From positions 3,596,001-3,660,000 of the forward strand of contig JAQSEB010000004.1 in the NCBI GenBank assembly GCA_030063045.1: DNA of 64,000 nt, written 5' to 3'. The position numbers and the translations under genes were made by a program. This stretch comes from Pratylenchus scribneri. Taxonomy: Eukaryota > Nematoda > Chromadorea > Rhabditida > Pratylenchidae. Under the pieces are notes generated by a model. It worked only from the letters and a program-made list of their open reading frames with translations. It was not told where the DNA came from and did no database searches. How positions within the stretch are numbered: the stretch's first letter is position 1; every line of letters starts with the position of its first letter. Below, one piece after another: positions 22,090-33,474 of this stretch.

Positions 22090-24678
22090 TAAACATTGGA
22101 TTTTGTTTATGGCACAAATTTGGTGAACAAAAGCAAATCCATAATTAAAAATATCCACAAAAATGTCGATTTTTGAGAAAATGTGCAAAAATTCACATTT
22201 TCAAGAATTTTTTGGCAAAATTTGCTGAATTTAAATTAATTGAAATGATTTTTAACATTTTTTTTTCGAAATGACGCAAATGAAAACGATTCAAGGAGGG
22301 GGGGGGGGGGGGAATTGCTTCAATTTGTTTATTTTTAAATGTTGTATTTTGTCGTATTTTTGAGGGAATGGAATTTACATGTACAACAAAATGGATGAAT
22401 GGATTATATGAAAATGCGTAAATTTATTTGATATTTTGATTTAAAAATATTTGAGGAATTTTTGTTCGCAGAAGGGCAGAGTTTGGCAATTTTTAAAATA
22501 ATATTTTAGAGGATTAGCAAATTTAAACAATGAAAAAAGAGGAATTTATGGGGAATGGGATGGTGTGAATAATAAATAAATAATAAGGGGGGGGGGGAAT
22601 AAAATATATTTGATCAATGAATGAATGGAGGGAGAGGAGATAGACTGGATTAGATTGGGTGGAATGGACGATGGACTTCCTCATTGCCGCTAATATTAAA
22701 AATGGGGGAATTATTGACAGCTGCCGGCAACAGAGTAAAAGCCGTCTGCCCCCTTTGTTCCCATTCCCATTGTTCAATTTAAAAATCTATTCTAGACACT
22801 TTTTGGTCTCATGATCGAAAATAGATGCCAAATTGATGGAAGCATTAATTATTTTGGAGGAAATTAATTGCAAACAAAATTAAAATCATTGGACATAATT
22901 TGGTCAAAAAACCATAAATTGGAATTGGCCAAGAAAATATAGTGAAAAATAAACAACCGGATAGGGCTAAATGGCGAATTGGAAGTGAATGAAGGGGAAG
23001 AATGAGTCATTCGAAAAAAATAAAAACCCAGGTAAAAATGAACTGAAGAAAAGTTGAAAATCGGGAACACAAACATTTGACTTAAGGAAGGATTTGGAAG
23101 GATGGAATAGCAAAAGGAAAAATGGCAGAGGAAAATGGCAAATTGAAGGAAGGAAAAATGTGGGGTAATTTGTTTATGGCCGAATGGACGACAATGCAAA
23201 AAAATCGTTTAGCCACCATTTGCTGCTCCAGAGTGGCAAATCGATGTGTTCCCTTTTTTCATTCATTTTCCTTCCTCCCTTCATTCAATTGCCTGGAGCA
23301 AATTCGCCGAATTCCTTTTCATTTTATTCCTTTGTTGGAGACTGTAATAAAGGAAATTACTATACTGCCAATGGGCGAAATTGAGGGAATAAGTATGAGA
23401 AAATTAATTAAAATTAAATTATATTTAATTAATTGTTTTATTATTAATAAAAAATATGTTCCCATCTTATTGACATTCATCATTATCATTTTTCATATTT
23501 CAAATAGATTTCGGAAATTGTTTTTTTTACTATTTAAATCCACTTGTGATGGCAAAAAAATAAATTACTCCAATTTTAAATCCAAAAAAAATTTGACAAT
23601 TGAACAAATCCTTCAGGATGGATTGGCCATAGGCCTAAAGCAGCTGTAAAATGTCTTCATCACAAATGTCTCCTCTCGACCTCGAGAAATGATAAATCGA
23701 TATATTGGGGAGGATTTCCAGTTTCATCTGCAACAAATCCAACAAAAAATAGTCATTATTCGGGATGAAAAATGATATACCCCACACCCCTCCTCCTCAA
23801 CTTCCTCAATTTCCCTATAAAAATGGCAAAAGTCACCAAAAACATCATTGGGTGCACGGAAATTGCTTTTTCTCCTGCCGACTTCTCCTCATTCAGTGCT
23901 TTCCGCTATAAGACCATTTGTCCCTCTATTATTGGATTGATTGGTCAACAATTTAATGGCCCAATCAATGGACAATTGACCAATCCTAATTTAATCGATT
24001 TGTGCTTTTTGACCATTTAAAAATATCCAAAAATTAGCAATCTCATCTAATCCCCCATTTCCTTATCCCTGTTTTTTGTTCTGCTCAATTTGTTCCATCC
24101 AAATAGAGCGGATACAATTGCAGTCAGCCGATCCATCCAGGCACACGATTCACTCCACAAAATCCCCTTCCCACTCTTTTCTTTCTATTCATTCGATCCA
24201 ACACTGCCCCACCAAATAAAATATCCGCGGATTCGAGAGGGCAAATCCATTCTTTCACTCATTCTCGCGCACCAAACAATTGATGGGAGGCTAAAGGGAG
24301 GGGGGATATCCCTTCGTTTTTTATTTGTGGAAGCCAGTGGGTTCACATCAAAAATACACAAAAGGACAAAAGGCTTAATGGGTTTTTTGTGTACAAAAAT
24401 GAATGCTCCTTCTTCACATAATATTATTCCTTCAATCCACAAAAATGTATACAATTCACATTTGCTTCCCAAAAAATGCAAATCCTCCCTGTTCCTCCTC
24501 ATAATTTATGGCCCATTTTCCATAACATTTATGGCAAAATGTATTCCCAATAATTCCCATTGAGTATTTTATTTTTAATTTATGTTCATCCACCCATTAA
24601 GTATTTGCCAATATTCATTGAATTTCATTCAAATTTAGGAATATTTTGTTGTAAATATTTTTGCCATTTTCCTCCCCA
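22090..24678. other. intergenic, C3-like 5' side to alpha-catenin start
   Basis: About 2.6 kb separates the divergent C3-like and alpha-catenin genes. It contains poly-G tracts near 22298 and 22588. Open frames at 22523-22777 (minus) and 23122-23649 (plus, 175 codons) have no recognisable domain and skewed composition. The missing signal-peptide exon of the C3-like gene may be in here. Confidence 0.45.
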
Positions 24679-27600
24679 ATGCATACGGCCACAATGAGCA
24701 CTGCCTCGGTGCTGCCTCCCCCACAGCAGCATTCCGCCTCTGCATCGGCCATGTCCACCTCCCAACAATATGAACCGGGAGGAATGGCCCAACAAATGTT
24801 CCCAACGGCCAATAATGGGCCACAACAAAATGGGTTTGGGCAATCAGGTTTAGCTTAATTTGCCCAAATTTCCCCAATTCATTTGGCCCCAAATTCCACA
24901 GTTTCGGCCCAACACATTTCCCCATTTTATGGACCAAATTTCCCTCAACCAAATCCTGGATCCCAAATGGTTTATCTACAAAATGTTGCGGCCCACTCTG
25001 CCCAACAACAAACAACAAATAGTTTTGATCCACGCAATTTGGAAATTAAAACTCGTTCAGTGGAACAAACTTTACTTCCATTAGTCCAGCAGGTTAATAC
25101 ACTATTTCACTCGTTTTGATCAATTTCATTCGTTCTGTTCAATTTATTTAGATTTCCACTCTGGTCAATTTCAAGGAAAGTATAATTGCCGGAGGGGGAA
25201 GATCAAAGTCCGGGAGACCATCCAGAGCCGCAAAGAAAGTATGAATCAATGGGGGGAAGGGGAAATAGGTCTAATTAAAATTAAAATAATTATTTAAATT
25301 CTATGCAATTCCTTTTGAATGAATTTTTAGTTATGAATTCATATGCAAATATTATTGTCCTAATTATGGATTCCATTTCCATGACAATTTGGCAGTGCGA
25401 CAATCCGTCAATTCGGCAGCGATTTAATTGTCACAAGAAATATGTATTTAGGGGCTTTCGATGGTTTATGAATATCGTATTAATTGTACAATAAAATAAT
25501 TTCCTGAATTGTTGGACTAAAAAATAACAAAGTTCAATTTTTAAACCAGTTTGAACCGTTAACAGTTTATGAAATGATTTTATTGTAAATTTATGCTATA
25601 TTCGAATACTCATCAATCATCATCGAAAGTCTCAAATAAATAATATTTTTTTCGACAATTAAATCACCGCCGAATTGTCGCATTGACGAATTGTTATGCC
25701 ACCAAATTATAATCGGATGTACATAAATTAATATCAAATTAATTTGAAATGAGAATAGCCAAATCAATCCAAATTGTCGAGCTGCTCATTGGTTTAATAT
25801 GAATTTTTGCTTTTATCAGATTGGCTTTGCCGTTGAGGCAGCTGTTGAACGTTTTGTGGTGGTTGGGGAAACAATCGCAGACGAAAATCCCGACATCCAA
25901 CCCGAACTTTACGATGCTTGCCACGAGGCTAGGATTGCCGGTTCCTCCATTGCAAATTTGCACAATTCAATGTGGATTGACCAAAATGACCAAATTGGGG
26001 GTGGACAACACGAAAATGGAGGTGGTGGCACAATGGCCACTGTTGACACCGCCCAATTGGTCAGGGCGGCGCGCCAATTGCTTTCATCCGTTACTAGGTT
26101 CACCCAAAATCATTCCTCCCATCCGTAATATGATTAATAATTCACTTTAGGGTTTTATTGTTGGCCGACCGGGTCCTTGTTAAGCATATTTTGCGTGCCG
26201 AAGACAAAATTGCCTATTCCCTCACCAAATTGGAGCACACCTCAAATTTCTCGGAATTTGTGCAAATATTCACGGAATTTGGTGGTCAAATGGTGGATTT
26301 GGCCCATCGATCCGGGGACCGGCAACAGGATTTGAAGAGTGAAAAAAGGCAGGCACAAATGCAAGTGGCCAGGGCCCAATTGGAAAGATTAACAATGCTT
26401 TTGTTGACTTCCTCAAAAACACTGCTTCGACATCCGGACGATCCGGCAGCGAGGTCCCTTTATAATAAGGAAGGCCAAGAATATATTTCCCCATTTTATC
26501 AGACAATGCCGTGACGGTGTTTTCCATCAAATTCGTTCGGCACTCCAATTAATTTCCGTTTGTGTTACGGATGGAGTCATGAATTTTGATTATGGGGCGG
26601 CATATCCATCACCGATGGATGAAATTTCGAGGAATAGGGTTTTTGATTGGGGAAATGATTGAAATTGAATGCCATTTAAAGGATGGACCATTGGACATTG
26701 GCATTCAATTGACCGCGTCCGTGGCCATTCGCCAACTCACTGAAATGGTTTACTGAAATATAATATATTTTAAATACTATATTATTAGCTACCCACTCTA
26801 ATAGAAGCCACCATTAGAATTGTTGGGTCTGAAATTTATTAACACCCCCCCCCCCCCCCACTCTAGTAGAACCTTTCTCCTATGATGATGGCCCTTCTCC
26901 CAAAAATTTTTAATTTTGATCTTTTAATTACATCTTTTGAATGGTAAAAAGCATATTTAAAAGAGAGAGTAAAAATATTTTGTGAATCCTAAAAATATAT
27001 TTAGTTGTGAGAAAGTTTTTAATCATATAAACATCCTACGATTTTTAAAATTTTATTGTATAAATTTCATCACTCTGTGCAAATTATTAGCTCATTCCCA
27101 TAGAAGCCCCCTGGAGGTTCTCTAAAATTTATAAGCCCCGGGGCTTCTAATAGAGGATTTACGGTATTCATAATAAAACAATGAATGAAATAATTTAGTT
27201 GGATATGTGCCGAATGATGTCAATGATTGGTGCCGGTGTTCGGGAAAGATTGGTCTCAGCATTGGGAGTAAAAGAAATTAAATTGAGGAATTTGAATACT
27301 CTTCTTTTAATATTCAAGGCTCTTTGCGAAATGAGCGCCGATTTTACGGAATCCGCGTGGACTCCACATCAGCAGAGGGAACAAATCCTGGATTTGTTAG
27401 AGAAATGTCGATTTGAGATGGGCAATTTGGTGAATCCGCCACCGAATGAATTGGGAAATGATGAAAGATTACGGAGTGAAAGTATTGAAGTGACCGTGGA
27501 AAGATTGAATAGACGGCTCAAAGATTTACGAAAACAATTGCAAGTGGTCGCATTGGAACAGGTCAAAATGAAATTTAAATTTGCTAGAATAAATGATTGT

Positions 27601-30600
27601 AGATCGCACAAGTTTTTCGCCAAAATGATGACCAAACAATTCTTTCCTCAATGAAAACTTGTTCCATTTCGGGCGACATTGATGGGGTTGAACGTTTTCT
27701 TGAACAATTTCGACTTCATGCCGAACATCTCCAAGAAGTTTTTTGTCCCATAAAATATTTTTATTTACTACAATTCCCAGGTTTGCCGCCTTCTTCATCA
27801 CATTTCCCTCACTGATGCCCTTCACGTTTTTACGGGGCATGCCGAGCGAAATTTGCGAGCCCTTGCCCCTTTGGTCTATTTAAATTTATTTTAATTAAAT
27901 AATAAGCCCAATTTATATTAGACTCTTTTGGCTGGTCGAGTCCTTTGCGTGCATCCATCTTCAAGAATTGCCAGGGAAAATTTGGAAGTTTTCTGCGATA
28001 CTTGGGCAACAAATGTAAGAAAGACTTTTGATTTCTTGAGGAATTATTTTTCAACCTTTCTAAAGTGCGGGAAAATATTAGAGACGGAATTATTAGAAGT
28101 GAGGAATTATTAAAAGAGCGAAGGCAATTTTACCTCAAATTTTATTCTTTTTACACCAAAAGTATTTTAACTTCTAATAAATTTTAAATCGATTTTAGAC
28201 AATAAAAACCTTATACTATTTTGTTGATCTCATCCAGACGCATTGAATGATAAATAAAATATCAAGTTTTGGCCTAATTTTAAAACAGAAACTATATAAA
28301 CAATTTAGCTCGCTCAATTACTATTAATATTTAAATTTAAACTAAGAAGATTATATATACACGCTTCTTGATGTGATCTACAAAATTTTATAGGGTCTAA
28401 AAAACGGCTTCTGCTGACTAATTAGAAGTCAAAAAAAGATATTATATTATATATAGGTAGGTATCTATACTACATTCAGTTTTGAAGTTTTTTTTTTGAA
28501 ATTGTTATTATTCATATTTGATTGTAAAAAGATGGAAAAATATTGTAGAGCTTAGAATTGGTACGTGCGCTTTTCTCCAAAAAATGCAAAAATGTATTAA
28601 CTAATTTAAAAATACGAAATGAATTTACAAGTTTTAATTCTTTCCGGAAAATGTTCGCCAAGTTTTAATTCTTTCCGGAAAACGCCAAGTTTTAATTCTT
28701 TCCGGAAAATGTTCGCCAAGTTTTAATTCTTTCCGGAAAATGTTCGCCAAGTTTTAATTCTTTCCGGAAAATGTTCGCCAAGTTTTATTTCTTTCCGGAA
28801 AATGTTCGCCAAGTTTTAATTCTTTCCGGAAAATGTTCGCCAAGTTTTATTTTTTCCGGAAAATGTTCGCCAAGTTTTAATTCTTTCCGGAAAATTTTCG
28901 CCAAGTTTTAATTCTTTCCGGAAAATGTTCGCCAAGTTTTAATTCTTTCCGGAAAATGTTCGCCAAGTTTTAATTCTTTCCGGAAAATGTTCGCCAAGTT
29001 TTAATTCTTTCCGGAAAATGTTCGCCAAGTTTTAATTCTTTCCGGAAAATGTTCGCCAAGTTTTAATTCTTTCCGGAAAATGTTCGCCAAGTTTTAATTC
29101 TTTCCGGAAAATGTTCGCCAAGTTTTAATTCTTTCCGGAAAATGTTCGCCAAGTTTTAATTCTTTCCGGAAAATGTTCGCCAAGTTTTAATTCTTTCCGG
29201 AAAATGTTCGCCAAGTTTTAATTCTTTCCGGAAAATGTTCGCCAAGTTTTAATTCTTTCCGGAAAATGTTCGCCAAGTTTTAATTCTTTCCGGAAAATGT
29301 TCGCCAAGTTTTAATTCTTTCCGGAAAATGTTCGCCAAGTTTTAATTCTTTCCGGAAAATGTTCGCCAAGTTTTAATTCTTTCCGGAAAATGTTCGCCAA
29401 GTTTTAATTCTTTCCGGAAAATGTTCGCCAAGTTTTAATTCTTTCCGGAAAATGTTCGCCAAGTTTTAATTCTTTCCGGAAAATGTTCGCCAAGTTTTAA
29501 TTCTTTCCTGAATTTTGGAGCAACAATTTTGCATTTTTGGAGAAATGCCGCAACACCAAAAAATGATCAATCTTATGAAAATACAGAGTACTTTTTGGGT
29601 TTTAAAAATCTGGCATTAGATAACTAACAAAGTAATCCTTTTTAATGGAATTTTTAAACAGGTGAACGATTTGGCGCGAATGACAAAGGAATTAGATGCG
29701 GCTTGTTCGGGTCGTTTGGCCGCTGAGAAACAAGCTTATATGTCATTGCCGAGACCAGGCGTGAGTCCATCATCCGTATCGTTCCCCCCACTGCCCACCA
29801 CAACCAGTCCTTCCTCCTCAACCCCCTCATCAATCAGTGGTTTTTGCCGTGAACATTTTAGTGGTGCTTTTAATGTTGTTTTTGGTGTTGGTGGTGTTTT
29901 GCCTCAATATCCTATTCCGCTTATTTACGGCAACAATGCCACAAACAATGTTGTGCCAGTTCTTTGCCAACAATCCCCTAATTATTTGGCTCAAATTGCC
30001 CCATTGATCTGCCAATCTTCATCATCAGCGGCAATTGGACTAAAAGGGCCAACAAATGGAATGACACAATTCCACCCCACCGCCGATCGGAGTCCAATTC
30101 CAATGCAAAGATTGGCAAGAGCTGCTTCAATTCCTTCCGCCACGATGGCGCAAAATGGACAGAAAAATGGAGAAATTAGGTCAAAAACGCCGATGGGAGA
30201 AGCAAAAAAGCAGCAATTTGAGGAAATTGAAGAAAAAATGAATGGGAAAAGGAAGGAGAAGAAAAAATTGAGAAAAGAGGAACGAAAAATGGATGAAGAG
30301 GATAATGGGGAGGAGAAGAAGGGAACAAGCCGAATGAGTTTTTCGTCACTTTTTCGAAGAATTCGACGGGAATCAAGTCAAGGAAGAAAGAAAATTGCAA
30401 AAAAGGAGAAAAATAAAGATGGAAAAGGAGAAGAAGGTGGGGAATGGCATTCGGATGGAGAAGCATTGGAACAGGAGAAAAATGGAAGAATGGCCGAAAA
30501 AGAAGAAGAAAATGAGGCAAATTTGAATGGATTTTCGCAATCGAGTCGATCACTTCGATTGGAAATAATTGGCAATGAAGAAAAGGAGGAAAAGCCAAAG

Positions 30601-33021
30601 CATTCGCCACTTTATGCCCAAATTAAAAAGATGCCAACACAAACAACAAATCATCATCAACAGCAGAAAGGAAATATTGTGGAAGAGGTGAATACTGTAT
30701 TACAGTATATACTCTTTTAAAATTCCAATGGGAAATTATTTTTTAAATATCTCTCAAAAATAGGGAAAATTAGAAGTCTAATTCCTTTGGGAACATTTTT
30801 AAATGAATTAAAGCAAATTTTGTAGAGCTTTTATGGAACTAAGAAAATGCAATAAAAATTTAATGTTCACTCTGCCTGGAGCTAATCGAGGGTCGGGAAT
30901 TAAAAGAGTATATACTATAATGGGAAAGGGCGTTGATTGGTTTAAATGATCAAAGAATTATTTTAAGTCCCCAATGACAAAATCGGCATTTACACCTTAT
31001 GGCCAATTCCACAGCCAACAAAAAGAAAAACAACAAATTTTGTTGTCTCCTCCAAGACCAAAAGCCGAACAAAGTGTTGAGGAGGAAAAATGGGAAATGA
31101 AATTTAATCGAATACAAATGGGGGAATCCGTGATTGTGAGGCAAGAATCGGAGCCAAGCATCAGTGTTCAGGTGGGAATGGAATAAACGGGATGGAAAAT
31201 GACAATTCAACTTCAGGAATCAAACAATTCAAGCGGATATGGAACGATGGGACAAATTCAAAATAATTTGGAAAAGAAAAAAGGGCAAAAAGGAACATCA
31301 AGCAGTGGAGAAACCAGCCGAAAAAGTAGCCAACAATCCAGCAAAACAGCAGAGGAAGAACAAATTGTTGCATTTGAAGCGGCAAATGGGGATGGAGATG
31401 ATCCGGAATATGCAACAGTTTTGATGGGAAGGGCACCATTGGCAAAGTGTGAAGAAGCGGAAGATGAAAATGAAGAGGAGGAAGAAAATGGACAGAAACA
31501 AAACAAGAAAATTGAGGAAAAAGTGGAGGAATTTGTGGTCAGAATGCGCGACAAAAAGTCGGCAAGAGCCAGAAAAGATGAAGGAGGAGGAATTAAAAAT
31601 AATAATTTGAGCAAAGAATCACCCAAATATTGGAAAGTTTACAAGCCGAAGCAGCCAGTCTAATGCGATTACAGCAAAATATTGAAGTGGAAAATGGAAA
31701 TGGAGGAAGTGGATATTGGACACAGAAACCATTATGATGAGATAATTATTTGTTGTTTTTTGTGGTGTTTTTGTTCTTTATCGTATTTTGTATTAATTTT
31801 AACCAAAAATGCTTAATTCAATCAAATGGATTTCAAATTTGCTCATTTCAACTTTTGGCCTTACTAAATTATTTCTTTTTGTAATGAATTTTGGAATAAA
31901 TTTGAATATTTAATTTTATTGTTTTGTGATTGGTGATTTGATCTTTTTATTGTATTTTTAAACGAAAATATGGGAATTCGTTAAAATGTCATTTGAATCA
32001 AAAGAAGGATATTCTATTTTAGCGACATGGGACCACATCGAAGCCGACAAAGCCAATCACTTTGGATGCAGAGGATCAGCAGAAAATTGCCAAAGTTGGT
32101 TTGGAAATGAAATTGTTGACGGACGAAATGGAGGCGGAGGCCGAAAATTGGGATAAATATGCGGAAAATGACATTGTGAAAAGGGCGAAGGTGAACAAAA
32201 AAAACAATGGAAACCTGGGGCATTTAAAACTTATTTAATTTCCATTTAATCACTAAATGCATTCAATTTATTGTTTGAAGGCAATGTCCGCAATGTCTTA
32301 CAATATGTACCTTTTCACCAAAGGGGATGGCCCTTTGAAGACTACCCACGATCTTTTCACACAAGCCGAATTCTTCGCTGAACAAGCCAATAAAATGCAC
32401 AAAACTGTCCGAGAATTTGCCTTTGAGGTAAAATCTATTAGGAATTGCTTAACTAAATGCCCCAAAAGGTGCCCGGAAGTGCGGAAAAGAATGAATTGTT
32501 GCAAATTTTGGAGAAAATCCCAATTCATTGCCAACAACTCCAGGTGCTCGTCAAAAGCCCAACAGTGGGCAAAACGGCAACATTCACAAAAGTATGGAAT
32601 GGAATGGGGGATGAACATTTGTGGTTGATTTCATTTTTAGGTTGATGCGGTCATTTCCGAAACAAAGGGGTTGATGAATGAAATTGCCAAATTGGTTACG
32701 GCTTGTTTTGTCTGCGCCACAAAAGTGAGCGAAAATACTAAACAATTTAAATTTGAAATTAATTTTACAGTTCGAAATTGAATTCCGCGGAAACCTTGGA
32801 CCACGTCCCGGAGTTGGGGAAGGCGAATTGACCGGCGATTATTCGCAAAGAGCTAGTCGAGAATCCAGCGCTGTTTGGCGTCGAACACCCAGCATGAGAA
32901 GGTGAAAATGGCCAAATTTGGACCAACAATGTTATTTTTGTTCAGACCGGCTGCCGTCCAACAAAATTATTTGACGGCAAGTGGCTCTGCGACTGCTACT
33001 GCTGGAGGCGATGACAGATGA
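24679..33021 (+). CDS. hmp-1: alpha-catenin, adherens-junction actin linker
   Basis: Alpha-catenin couples cadherin/beta-catenin to actin. The ATG at 24679 opens a Q/S-rich leader; exon 1 ends at 24847 and exon 2 (24902-25092) reads FDPRNLEIKTRSVEQTLLPL, the canonical N-terminus. Then come VNFKESIIAGG, IGFAVEAAVERF (about 25820), QLVRAARQLLSSVTR, LLADRVLVKHILRAEDK (26160 on), RHPDDPAAR|QCRDGVFHQIRSAL (a 49-bp intron from 26453), ERLNRRLKDLRKQLQVV (about 27500), RLHAEHLQEV, ENLEVFCDTWATN, then 29662-29760 (VNDLARMTKELDAACSG...SLPRPG), 32023-32187 (HGTTSKPTKPITLD...), FTKGDGPLKTTHDLFTQAEF (32283 on), VPGSAEKNELL, SPTVGKTATF, and a C-terminal vinculin-type tail with VWRRTPSMRR, stop TGA 33019-33021. 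One place (about 26620-26660) needs a one-base frame change. Introns hold a MITE and a satellite, and the 29761-32022 interval holds an alternative 3' coding region. Confidence 0.92.
26845..26860. repeat. poly-C tract
   Basis: A run of about 15 C lies in an alpha-catenin intron. It is a homopolymer of uncertain true length. Confidence 0.85.
28168..28433. mobile_element. palindromic MITE, copy 2
   Basis: Ends are AACTTCTAATAA on the left and TTAGAAGTCA on the right. Inside are TTTGTTGATCTCATCCAGACGCATTGAATG and, inverted, CGCTTCTTGATGTGATCTACAAAATT. It lies in the alpha-catenin intron just before the satellite array. Confidence 0.75.
28628..29514. repeat. 31-bp satellite array in alpha-catenin intron
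   Basis: About 28 head-to-tail units of the unit seen at 10526-12165 (GTTTTAATTC, TTTCCGGAAA, ATGTTCGCCAA), in the same orientation on the plus strand. Units are far more uniform than in the first array. Exceptions are one 6-base deletion near 28680 and TTTATT variants near 28782 and 28846. It ends abruptly at TTTCCTGAATTTTGG. The intron runs from the exon ending TWATN (about 28013) to 29661. Confidence 0.95.
29761..31735 (+). CDS. alternative 3' coding region of alpha-catenin
   Basis: The exon 29662-29760 ends at a perfect donor (GGC|GTGAGT), yet its frame stays open past it to 30720, adding over 300 residues. Splice sites extend it. GAG|GTGAAT (30688) joins to an acceptor at about 30970 (SPMTKSAFTPYGQFHSQQ), then VQ|GTGGGA (about 31171) joins to CTTCAG|GAATCA (ESNNSSGYGTMGQIQNN), keeping frame. 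The product is serine-rich, then strongly lysine/glutamate-rich, with tyrosine motifs (LYAQI, PEYATVLMG). It may end QAEAASLMRLQQNIEVENG...YWTQKPL with a TGA near 31735. I recognise no domain. It would give an alpha-catenin lacking the normal C-terminal tail. The alternative is a separate same-strand gene inside the intron. Confidence 0.6.
30823..30902. repeat. dispersed-repeat copy, partner of 713-808
   Basis: TAGAGCTTTTATGGAACTAA, GAAAATGCAATAAAAATTTAA, GTTCACTCT and GGTCGGGAATTA occur in the same order as at 713-808. The copy lies in the intron of the alternative alpha-catenin region. Confidence 0.7.
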
Positions 33022-33474
33022 ATCCCTAAAATGGATGTACAAAATGCGATGAATAATCCACAAATGTTTATAATCAATCAATCAAATCAAATATCCAACA
33101 ATTTTAATCCTCAAATATCTTTTTCCTGAATATTGTCCGAAAAATAAAATGTATAATTTTATTTGTCCAATGGCGAATAAATTTGGGTATTCGAACAATT
33201 TGAAATTTTCACAACTTTTTCCAATCTCCGCACAAAAATTTCTTTGTCGCCTCAACAATTCTCCTTCCCCCATCATCAAGAGAGGCCCCGGCTCCATTGG
33301 CTGTTGTTCAAACAAAATGTCCACCGCCGGACTCGGGTGATGGACATTGAGGGGATGGGGGAATATATTGAGGAGATGGAATGGGACCAGCCGAAAAGGG
33401 GTGAGAGCCATTTGCGCACCATTTAATATTTGGCCGTGAATCGATCGAACCAAAAAGGCGGAATAAGCGCAAAA

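Noticed and set aside
23122..23649. 175-codon plus-strand frame between the C3-like gene and alpha-catenin
   Set aside because: Long, but composition shifts from polar to Ile/Phe/Lys-rich as in AT-rich non-coding DNA; no family resemblance.
26450..26515. Frameshift in alpha-catenin after DDPAAR
   Set aside because: A 49-bp intron (donor GTCCCT, acceptor TTATCAG) restores the conserved QCRDGVFHQIRSAL exactly.
30176..30610. 144-codon minus-strand frame
   Set aside because: Antisense shadow of the Lys/Glu-rich alternative alpha-catenin region.
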